DNA of 64,000 nucleotides. Source: G963678095 sp963678095 (GTDB lineage: Bacteria > Bacillota > Negativicutes > Selenomonadales > Selenomonadaceae). Numbering within the stretch: position 1 is the stretch's first letter; the number at the start of each line of letters is the position of its first letter. Below, piece after piece: positions 37,028 to 48,333 of this stretch. Under the pieces are notes generated by a model, which saw only the letters and a program-made list of their open reading frames with translations, did not search any database and was not told the DNA's origin. A program made the position numbers and the translations under genes. The stretch covers positions 992,001 to 1,056,000 of the forward strand of contig OY782746.1 in the NCBI GenBank assembly GCA_963678095.2, written 5' to 3'.

Positions 37028-37851
37028 AGCAAAATCCCCCTCTGGTTCAATTCCAGAATCGCCTCATTGTATTCTTCATCCGTAGGCACACGATGATGCC
37101 AGCCCGCCTTGTTTTCCATCAGGGAAACCCCACAACCTTTTATCGTATTGGCAATAATAACCGTTGGCTTTCCTTTCGTTGCTTTCGCTTCTTCAACGGC
37201 CTTATCAATTTCATCGACATCATTGCCTTCAATTGAGATAACATGCCAGCCAAAGGTGGCCCAGCGCTCTTCCTGACGTTCCTGCCCCATGACAGCTTCC
37301 GTCGTTCCAGAAATCTGCAGGCGGTTGCGGTCAACAAATGCCGTAAGCTGATCAAGCTTATAATGGCCGCCAGCCATAATACCTTCCCAGACAGAGCCCT
37401 CGGCCATCTCACCATCGCCAAGAACAACATATACACGATATGGCTTCTGGTCCATTCTAGCCGCCAGGGCCATGCCAACCCCGACGGAGAGACCATGGCC
37501 TAAGGACCCCGTATTCATCTCAATCCCATTGATTTTATTATTCGGATGCCCAATATATTTTGATCCATACGTCGAATACGTTTGCAACTCTTCCCGCGGG
37601 AAAAACCCCCGATCTGCCAGGACGCAATAAAGGGCCTCCACAGAATGTCCCTTGCTCAGGACAAAACGGTCACGTGCCGGATCCTCAGTATTGTACGGAT
37701 CTATGTTCATATGCTTATAATATAGCGCAACCAGGATATCGGTTACACTGAGATCCCCGCCAATATGACCGGTTCCGGCATGATGGACTAAGGATACAAT
37801 ATCCTTGCGGATCTCATATGATTTTTTCTTTAAGTCAACTCCTGTTGTCAT
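37024..37851 (-). CDS. Split transketolase, N-terminal subunit (TPP-binding)
   Basis: 275 aa. HHAGTGHIGGDLSVTDILVALY is at the N-terminus (active-site His), and the thiamine-diphosphate/metal motif GDGEMAEGSVWEG ... DRN is around residues 145-180. It provides the PP-binding half of a transketolase; the other half starts in the overlapping next gene. A housekeeping transketolase would be a single 660-aa chain, so this is a pathway-specific split enzyme. It follows the isomerase gene by 2 bases, consistent with one transcript. The sequence resembles subunits that cleave apulose 4-phosphate in D-apiose degradation, by logic only. Confidence 0.9.
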   Translation of the reverse strand: MTTGVDLKKKSYEIRKDIVSLVHHAGTGHIGGDLSVTDILVALYYKHMNIDPYNTEDPARDRFVLSKGHSVEALYCVLADRGFFPREELQTYSTYGSKYIGHPNNKINGIEMNTGSLGHGLSVGVGMALAARMDQKPYRVYVVLGDGEMAEGSVWEGIMAGGHYKLDQLTAFVDRNRLQISGTTEAVMGQERQEERWATFGWHVISIEGNDVDEIDKAVEEAKATKGKPTVIIANTIKGCGVSLMENKAGWHHRVPTDEEYNEAILELNQRGILL

Positions 37852-37853
37852 TG

Positions 37854-39254
37854 TTATTCCCCCCTCAGATAGGCTTTAACCTCTTCTTCAATCGGGTCAT
37901 ACAGATCCGGTTTTATGCCAATATATTTACAGGCTTCATAGAGAATCGGCACAACATTTTTGTGAATGCCAACGCAGTGATGGATATACGGGCCGGTGAC
38001 AATTTTTTCTTCCAACCGCTTAATATTTTCCACTTCGACCCATAGATACGTACCCATGCATTTTGGACCCTCTACACCTTTAGCTGTTCCGAGCAAAATA
38101 GAATATTCCCCATTATCGCCATCAAAGCGGCACAAGCTTACCTCGCCATGCTTTGTCTCTGCTGTTATGCTGCCTGGATAATCAAATGCCAACGGGTAGG
38201 TAAGTTTCGGCTTTTCCTTTGCCAGTGAAATCGGCCAGGGGCCGCAGTGCTGTAAAAGCTCCCCATTTTCGATATCGGGATGGCGAATAGTCCAATCAGC
38301 AAAAAAGGATCTTGTCTCATCCATTCCGGCAGCTTCTACCATCAAGGCAGTTATCGCTCCATGAATGTCCGTCTCACAGACAACGGGAATTCCTTCGTCA
38401 TTAAGCAGCGCATTGGCTGCACATGGCATTACCCCGAGTTCCGTCTGCAGCGCATTCCAGCACTGAATTCCAGCCGCATTGCAGCCATATTTTTTGATCA
38501 GGCCTGACATCGCAACTTTTAGTGCCGCCACGTTTTCAAGTTCCCCGTCCTTGATCCGGATCTCCATGTGTTCGCGCATATATGCCATGACCTGCTCAAC
38601 TTCTCGGGCGTCCTGTTTCGCTGCTTTAACGGCCTCTGTCAGTTCGGTCATGGGAGTTGGCGCTAACTGAATGTTAAACCGTTCCAGAAGTTCGCCTTCG
38701 TTGCACATTGTCGACCAAAAATCAAAAGGCCGGGTTGAAATCTGTAGAATTCGAATGTTCCGAAAGGTTTTTACTACGTTACATACCGCCAAAAAATCCC
38801 TGACTCCACGTTCAAAGACTGGATCTTCAAGGCGGCAGTTCGTCAGATATGTAAACGGCACTCTGAACCGGCGCAAGACCTTCCCTGTGGCAAATAAGCC
38901 GCACTGGCTGTCACGCAAACGAATTCCATCTTCATCGGGACGTTCATCCAGCGGCCCCCACAATAACACGGGAACATTCAAATCCTTTGCCAATCGGGCA
39001 CACAGATACTCAGTACCAAAATTACAATGTGGTAAAAATAATCCGTCTATTTTTTCTTTTCTGAATTTTTCTGTTATTTTTATCCGGTCTGCCTCATCAT
39101 ACAAAAGCCCCTCATCATTGATGTCACTGAGATCTACAAACTCTATTCCCAACTCTTCCAGCTTTTTAAGTGTCAACCCACAGTACTTTACTGCATCCGG
39201 GGCACTGAAAATACTGCGCCGCGTCGGTGCTACCCCTAATTTTATAACTGCCAT
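37854..39254 (-). CDS. L-fucose/arabinose isomerase-family sugar isomerase
   Basis: 466 aa, COG2407-type fold. Recognised by the N-terminal VDLSDINDEGLL region, LPHCNFGTEYLCARLA near residue 95, the LLWGPLDERPDEDGIRL segment, and the C-terminal half with CETDIHGAITALMV (metal-binding Glu/Asp/His), which matches sugar isomerases binding Mn. It would interconvert an aldose and a ketose as the first step of the pathway. It is the first gene of the operon, 102 bases downstream of a strong promoter. Which sugar it acts on is unknown: L-fucose, L-arabinose, D-arabinose or a branched pentose are all compatible. Confidence 0.83.
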   Translation of the reverse strand: MAVIKLGVAPTRRSIFSAPDAVKYCGLTLKKLEELGIEFVDLSDINDEGLLYDEADRIKITEKFRKEKIDGLFLPHCNFGTEYLCARLAKDLNVPVLLWGPLDERPDEDGIRLRDSQCGLFATGKVLRRFRVPFTYLTNCRLEDPVFERGVRDFLAVCNVVKTFRNIRILQISTRPFDFWSTMCNEGELLERFNIQLAPTPMTELTEAVKAAKQDAREVEQVMAYMREHMEIRIKDGELENVAALKVAMSGLIKKYGCNAAGIQCWNALQTELGVMPCAANALLNDEGIPVVCETDIHGAITALMVEAAGMDETRSFFADWTIRHPDIENGELLQHCGPWPISLAKEKPKLTYPLAFDYPGSITAETKHGEVSLCRFDGDNGEYSILLGTAKGVEGPKCMGTYLWVEVENIKRLEEKIVTGPYIHHCVGIHKNVVPILYEACKYIGIKPDLYDPIEEEVKAYLRGE

Positions 39255-39355
39255 TTAAAATCCCTCCATTTTTTTAATCTAAAAAATTTTCTCATATTTA
39301 AAATTCTTATATTTGATTTTCCACAAGCGATAAATTCTGCTCTTAAAACAATTTC
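39255..39355 (-). promoter_or_regulatory. Leader of the sugar operon
   Basis: The 100-base leader between the promoter and the isomerase ATG is AT-rich. It contains the ribosome site ATGGAGGG about 9 bases before the ATG. No clear LacI-type palindrome (centre CG) was found. Confidence 0.45.
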
Positions 39356-39384
39356 ATTATAATCCTTGTCTGTAAATTTTTCAA
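39356..39384 (-). promoter_or_regulatory. Predicted promoter of the sugar operon
   Basis: Minus strand TTGAAA (39379-39384), 17-base spacer, TATAAT (39356-39361), about 102 bases before the isomerase ATG. It is the only strong promoter-like site near the start of the operon. Confidence 0.75.
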
Positions 39385-39508
39385 CTAAAATTTTATAAAA
39401 TAATGTAAATTTTTTTTAAAAAATACCCTAATATCCTATTGTTATGATTTTATAGCACTTGTTTTTCGTCTTTTCATGTCAAATAATTTATTATTTATTA
39501 TTATTACA

Positions 39509-39574
39509 TATAATCACCTAAAAAGATCTATAAAATTTTATATAAAATTTTATAGATCTTTTTAGGTGATTATA
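39509..39574. repeat. Perfect 66-bp palindrome without spacer
   Basis: Both halves (39509-39541 and 39542-39574) are exact reverse complements, 33 bp each, with no loop. The sequence is AT-rich with a GATCT core in each half. It lies between the sugar-operon promoter and the rRNA terminator region. As RNA it would be a very long hairpin; as DNA it could bind a regulator. Confidence 0.95.
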
Positions 39575-39576
39575 AA

Positions 39577-39615
39577 AAAAGTCCAGCCGCATATAAATTT
39601 ATACGGCTGGACTTT
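39577..39615 (-). terminator. Second terminator downstream of the rRNA operon
   Basis: Stem AAGTCCAGCCG with CGGCTGGACTT around a 13-base AT-rich loop, followed on the minus strand by a T run ahead of the palindrome. It stands about 210 bases beyond the first rRNA terminator, which suggests an extra transcript between the two. Confidence 0.85.
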
Positions 39616-39826
39616 GCTTTTATCTTCCTCTTATTTTAAAATTCCGGCATTGCCTTCAGCAGAGGTGAGGACCTCCTACTCGATCTTATCAACAACTTTG
39701 GTGGATAAGCTGTTGATAAACAGTGTATAAACTATAAAATGCAAGCAATTCATCCACAAGCACTTCCTTATCCTGTGTATAAGTCATAACTTAAATACAG
39801 TAGCAACCCAATTTATTTGAACCGGA
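39616..39826. other. Intergenic gap with DnaA-box-like cluster and tiny ORFs
   Basis: No full-length gene. It holds five sites differing by one base from TTATCCACA or its complement at 39686-39694, 39700-39708, 39711-39719, 39750-39758 and 39774-39782, plus a two-mismatch site at 39722-39730. It also holds two small minus-strand frames of 32 and 25 codons. The 25-codon one (39676-39753) has an AAGGA ribosome-site-like motif; neither resembles a known gene. A cluster this dense is unlikely by chance, but dnaA is not adjacent. Confidence 0.55.
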
Positions 39827-39827
39827 C

Positions 39828-39854
39828 AAAAAAAACCCTGCCTTCCGGCAGGGC
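39828..39854 (-). terminator. Primary terminator of the rRNA operon
   Basis: Stem CCCTGCC with GGCAGGG and a 4-base loop (39836-39853), followed on the minus strand by eight T. It lies about 10 bases beyond the distal 5S gene. Confidence 0.92.
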
Positions 39855-39862
39855 ATGTGTTC

Positions 39863-39980
39863 AACCAGCAACTTTCTATCCTCCCAGGGCGTTTCCACCC
39901 AAGTACTTTCGACGTTTAAGTGCTTAACTACTGTGTTCGGTATGGGAACAGGTGGGACCACTTAGCTATCGTCACTGGAT
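39863..39980 (-). rRNA. 5S ribosomal RNA, distal copy
   Basis: About 118 nt. Conserved core CCACCTGTTCCCATACCGAA and a closing stem where the 5' CCAGTGAC pairs with 3' GTTGCTGG. The neighbouring copy has different bases in the same stems, and the changes keep pairing (A-T for G-C, C-G for T-A), so both copies are probably functional. It abuts the proximal copy with a spacer of only one or two bases. Confidence 0.95.
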
Positions 39981-39981
39981 T

Positions 39982-40099
39982 AACCGGCAATTTCCTATCC
40001 TCCCAGGGCGTTTCCACCCAAGTACTTTCGGCCTCTGAATGCTTAACTACTGTGTTCGGTATGGGAACAGGTGGAACCATTCAGGCATCATCACCGGAT
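39982..40099 (-). rRNA. 5S ribosomal RNA, proximal copy
   Basis: About 118 nt, start CCGGTGAT pairing with end ATTGCCGG. It shares the core with the distal copy but differs in helices I-III in a compensated way. It follows the 23S gene by about 245 bases of hairpin-rich spacer. Confidence 0.95.
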
Positions 40100-40344
40100 A
40101 TTTGATAAGCAGCGAACCGAAACTTTAGTTTCGTGTGAGTCGCTTAGTTCGAGGCTTGCGCCGAGAACTTCCTTATCCAAGAGATTTTGTTCTCTCAAAA
40201 CTATACAGAAGAAGAAATGATTTGGTTGCGAACATTTTAGTTAATCGCCTATCTTCGTGTTTTACATTGTGAAACTCACTCGCTTCACATCGTTTCGCTC
40301 GGAGTAAGCGATTCGCTCACAGCTTACGCTGTGGCTCTCTGCTT

Positions 40345-45186
<4,842 letters not shown>

Positions 45187-45264
45187 AGTATATTGAAGAA
45201 CCGATAAGGCTCTTAATAGTTAAGAAATTGTTTCAAGCTATGCTTGAAGAATCAATATAAATGA

Positions 45265-45339
45265 TGGAGCGGAAAACGAGGCTCGAACTCGCGACCCCCA
45301 CCTTGGCAAGGTGGTGCTCTACCACTGAGCTATTTCCGC
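45265..45339 (-). tRNA. tRNA-Gly (anticodon GCC), proximal to 16S
   Basis: 75 nt including an encoded CCA. The anticodon loop reads CTTGCCAAG, and T-arm GGTTCGA-type sequence is clear. An identical gene is at 45840-45914. Confidence 0.95.
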
Positions 45340-45479
45340 ATCAAATGTATTGACATTTAATTGGTTTGACTTGCGTCAAACCCGCACATCTGGCTTGAAC
45401 CATGTGTTACATAGTTCTTTATTGCTGCATTGTTTAGTTTTCAAAGAACACCGTGCTGACTGCTTGAATCAGCTTTTAT

Positions 45480-45508
45480 ATATTATCTCATTTCAATGTC
45501 ATTGTCAA
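45480..45508 (-). promoter_or_regulatory. Predicted promoter P2 of the rRNA operon
   Basis: Minus strand TTGACA (45503-45508), 17-base spacer, TAATAT (45480-45485), directly upstream of the tRNA-Gly-16S part. A TTCTTTGAAAACTAA antitermination-like motif lies between it and the tRNA. Confidence 0.8.
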
Positions 45509-45536
45509 CATCTTTTTAAGATATATATCAAAAATA

Positions 45537-45621
45537 TGGTGGGCAGGGATGGATTCGAACCATCGTAAGCTAAGCTGACGGATTTACAGTCCGTTCCCTT
45601 TAACCACTCGGGCACCTACCC
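45537..45621 (-). tRNA. tRNA-Tyr (anticodon GTA)
   Basis: 85 nt with encoded CCA, class II long variable arm, anticodon loop CTGTAAATC, acceptor GGGTAGG pairing CCTGCCC. Confidence 0.95.
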
Positions 45622-45627
45622 ATATTA

Positions 45628-45705
45628 TGGTGACCCTGGCAGGACTTGAACCTGCGACCCTTTGATTCGTAGTCAAATACTCTAATCCAACTGAGCTACA
45701 GAGTC
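45628..45705 (-). tRNA. tRNA-Arg (anticodon ACG)
   Basis: 78 nt with encoded CCA; acceptor GACTCTG pairs with CAGGGTC; anticodon loop CTACGAA, so the anticodon is ACG (inosine after modification). Confidence 0.9.
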
Positions 45706-45755
45706 ATATCAAAAATGAACAAATCTCAAACGAGCTTGCGCTCACTTTAAAAAAG

Positions 45756-45831
45756 TGGTGGGCCCATTTGGACTTGAACCAAAGACCGACCGGTTATGAG
45801 CCGGTTGCTCTACCAACTGAGCTATAGGCCC
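45756..45831 (-). tRNA. tRNA with CAT anticodon (Ile2 more likely than Met)
   Basis: 76 nt with encoded CCA, anticodon loop CTCATAA in an anticodon stem GGCTCATAACC. This stem resembles Bacillus-type tRNA-Ile2 (CAU modified to lysidine) more than elongator Met. The amino acid is not certain from sequence alone. Confidence 0.75.
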
Positions 45832-45839
45832 GGAATATA

Positions 45840-45914
45840 TGGAGCGGAAAACGAGGCTCGAACTCGCGACCCCCACCTTGGCAAGGTGGTGCTCTACCAC
45901 TGAGCTATTTCCGC
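45840..45914 (-). tRNA. tRNA-Gly (anticodon GCC), distal copy
   Basis: 75 nt, identical to the gene at 45265-45339. It is first in the upstream tRNA group and follows promoter P1 closely. Confidence 0.95.
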
Positions 45915-45956
45915 AGATCCACGTCCAGGGGCTTTGTTCCCCAGCGACATTTATGT

Positions 45957-45985
45957 ATTATACAGATTTTCCTGTTCCTTGTCAA
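45957..45985 (-). promoter_or_regulatory. Predicted promoter P1 of the tRNA/rRNA operon
   Basis: Minus strand TTGACA (45980-45985), 17-base spacer, TATAAT (45957-45962). Both boxes match consensus exactly. It would transcribe the tRNA group and may read through to the rRNA genes. Confidence 0.9.
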
Positions 45986-45996
45986 CGGGTATTTGC

Positions 45997-46034
45997 AATA
46001 AAAATGCTGTCTGGTAATTTTACCAGACAGCATG
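45997..46034 (-). terminator. Intrinsic terminator of the amino-acid permease
   Basis: Perfect 14-bp stem ATGCTGTCTGGTAA (46004-46017) with its complement (46020-46033), followed on the minus strand by a T run. It insulates the permease from promoter P1. Confidence 0.93.
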
Positions 46035-46068
46035 CTTTTTAACACCAGCCATTAAAGGGCTGCGTGCA

Positions 46069-47445
46069 CTATTTTTGTACGACCGTTTCCTGTACGACCT
46101 TGTTTTTCTTTATTCTGTACCACAACATTGGAATTAACAACATTGGAATGCCTGCATAAAGTGTGGAGCGAAGATCTGCCGTAAAGGCAATAACCACCAA
46201 GCATATTACTTGCGCCCAAATACCAAACAATGTAATGTATGGGAAAAATGGGGTTTTATACTTCAAGGTGTTCTCCAGTCCCTCGGCAATCATCCGCCGA
46301 CGGAAATTATACTGACTCCAGCAAATTGAAATCCAAGCCATTGCCCCCGTAAACCCGGAAACTGCTAATAAATACGTATAAGCCGTTTCACTTGCATCAA
46401 AGGTATAGAGCAAAATGATCAGCCAACAGCCGCATACCGACAGCAGAATCGAATTCTGCGGCATACCATTTTTATTAAGCGCGCCCAGGATTTTAGGTGC
46501 CATCCCCAAACGTGCCAAGGCATGCAGAGCGCGCCCACTGCCATACAGCCCCGAATTAGAGCAGGAAATAGCGGCCGTCAATACCACAAAGGCAAAAATT
46601 GAACTGAGGCTGTCCAAGCCATAGTTGCTGAGTGCTGCTGCAAATACGCTCTCGGACAGACTTGCCTGATCCCAAGGCAAAATAGATATCAGCAGGGAAA
46701 TAGGAATAATATAGAGAGCAACGATCCGCCAGGTCACATTGCGCACGGCTACCGGAATGCTTTTTTCCGGTTCCTTACATTCACCAGCTGCGAGGCCAAT
46801 GATTTCAGACCCTTGGAAATTAACCAAAATAATAACCATAGTCAGTATAACCGACCAATATCCATTAGGAGCAAAACCACCACTGCCAAGCAAAATACTG
46901 GTTCCTAAAGCCCCCTGATCACCAATAACCCCCAGGCAAATCAGCACGCTGACCACGCTAAAGGCAACTAACGCAACAACTTTGATAATAGCCAGCCAAA
47001 ACTCACTCTCACCAAATTTATCCACATGAAAAAGGTTAATAACTGTCACGATCAAACCAAACAATACAGCCCACCACAGCTGACTTACTCCCGGTACAAA
47101 TTTATTCATAATAATACCCGCCGCTATCATTTCCGACGGCACATAGGCAATCCAATTCAGCCAGTATGCCCAGCCAACCCCGCAAGCCCATGTAGATGAT
47201 ATATTTTCCTTTGCATATGTAACAAATGAACCAGATACCGGCTTAGCGACCGCTAACTCCGCCAAACACAACATAACACAGAGAACAATCATCCCACCCA
47301 GCAAATAAGCCAAAATGGATGCCGGACCAGCTTTTTCCAAAACATAACCTGTACCAAGAAAATACCCACTGCCAATGATCCCGCCAAGCGAAATCAACTG
47401 CAGATGCCTGTTTTTCAGGCCTCTATTCATTGTTGGTTCTTTCAT
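46069..47445 (-). CDS. APC-superfamily amino-acid permease
   Basis: 458 aa, 12 membrane segments in the AAT/APC pattern. Signature block: ISLGGIIGSGYFLGTGYVLEKAGPAS (residues 18-43), with the GGIIGSG substrate loop, and VSGSFVTYAKENI near residue 70. It exchanges or symports amino acids across the inner membrane; the substrate is not predictable. The ATG at 47445 has a TAAGGTC site; a second Met six residues inside is an alternative start. It has its own terminator and faces away from the YigZ gene. Confidence 0.9.
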   Translation of the reverse strand: MKEPTMNRGLKNRHLQLISLGGIIGSGYFLGTGYVLEKAGPASILAYLLGGMIVLCVMLCLAELAVAKPVSGSFVTYAKENISSTWACGVGWAYWLNWIAYVPSEMIAAGIIMNKFVPGVSQLWWAVLFGLIVTVINLFHVDKFGESEFWLAIIKVVALVAFSVVSVLICLGVIGDQGALGTSILLGSGGFAPNGYWSVILTMVIILVNFQGSEIIGLAAGECKEPEKSIPVAVRNVTWRIVALYIIPISLLISILPWDQASLSESVFAAALSNYGLDSLSSIFAFVVLTAAISCSNSGLYGSGRALHALARLGMAPKILGALNKNGMPQNSILLSVCGCWLIILLYTFDASETAYTYLLAVSGFTGAMAWISICWSQYNFRRRMIAEGLENTLKYKTPFFPYITLFGIWAQVICLVVIAFTADLRSTLYAGIPMLLIPMLWYRIKKNKVVQETVVQK

Positions 47446-47614
47446 GACCTTAGTAACACAACCTTCCCCTATTTAGTTTAAAATCCTTTGGATTTTCACG
47501 TATATACAGGATACTACAAAACTAAAAATTAAGCTATACTAAACGGGGAATTTATTTATGCTGTTGACAATAAAATCCCAGCTATTCCTATATGATCTCC
47601 TATCCTATATTAAT

Positions 47615-47644
47615 TTTACAAGCAAGAGACTTATCCTGTATAAT
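47615..47644 (+). promoter_or_regulatory. Predicted promoter of the YigZ-family gene
   Basis: TTTACA (47615-47620), 18-base spacer, TATAAT (47639-47644), about 33 bases before the ATG. Confidence 0.65.
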
Positions 47645-47676
47645 CAAAGAAAATATTCAATGAACCGAGGCTCATT

Positions 47677-48306
47677 ATGATCAATTATAAAACCATTCAG
47701 GGCAGCAGCGAAGCCCTATACGAAATAAGCAAATCACGCTTTCTCTGTTTTGCTGCTCATGCAGGGACAGAAGCACAAGCACAGAATTTTATAGCACAAT
47801 TGCGTAAAACCCACTGGGAAGCACGTCACTGCTGCTCAGCCTATATCCTAGGCGAACACGGAATCTTGCAAAAAGCGGATGACGACGGGGAACCCAGTGG
47901 TACTGCCGGCAAGCCAATACTTGAGGTGTTGAAAAAGCAACAGCTCAGCGATGTGGTCATCGTCGTCGTGCGTTATTTCGGCGGCATCAAGCTCGGAGCT
48001 GGTGGCCTGATCCGCGCTTATGGCAAGGCTGCCACCCTCGGACTTGAAGCGGCCGAGATCGTGACCAGGACTCTTTTTCGCCGTATAAGTATCACGATAG
48101 AGTACTCCTTGCTTGGGGTACTTGAAAACCACCTGCATCAAAACGAAATTCGTCTGGAGGATAAAATCTACAGCGACAAGGTCAGCCTGCTGCTGTTAGT
48201 GCCTCAGGAAACGACGGAAAAAATTGAGCAAGATCTACTGAATTTAACAGCCGCGAACTGCAGCATCAAACAAGAAGATCTGGTCTATATTAATGTGCCC
48301 CTATAG
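47677..48306 (+). CDS. yigZ: YigZ/IMPACT-family protein (UPF0029)
   Basis: 209 aa. N-terminal UPF0029 domain with KSRFLCFA, EARHCCSAYILGE, DDDGEPSGTAGKPILEVL and YFGGIKLGAGGLIRAYGKA in order, then a smaller C-terminal DUF1949-like domain. The family is related to the eukaryotic IMPACT translation regulator; the bacterial role is not established. CGAGG precedes the ATG. It ends at a hairpin shared with the converging SGNH gene. Confidence 0.9.
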   Translation: MINYKTIQGSSEALYEISKSRFLCFAAHAGTEAQAQNFIAQLRKTHWEARHCCSAYILGEHGILQKADDDGEPSGTAGKPILEVLKKQQLSDVVIVVVRYFGGIKLGAGGLIRAYGKAATLGLEAAEIVTRTLFRRISITIEYSLLGVLENHLHQNEIRLEDKIYSDKVSLLLLVPQETTEKIEQDLLNLTAANCSIKQEDLVYINVPL

Positions 48307-48308
48307 AA

Positions 48309-48333
48309 AATCCGCCTCATCAAGAGGCGGATT
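48309..48333. terminator. Hairpin between converging yigZ and an SGNH gene
   Basis: Stem AATCCGCCTC with GAGGCGGATT and a 5-base loop. The stop codon and last codons of the minus-strand gene lie inside it. T-rich runs follow mainly on the minus strand. Confidence 0.8.

Noticed and set aside
39686..39782. Calling this region the chromosomal origin (oriC)
   Set aside because: DnaA-box-like sites are present, but dnaA, dnaN or rpmH are absent and gene orientation does not switch here. Reported only as a cluster.
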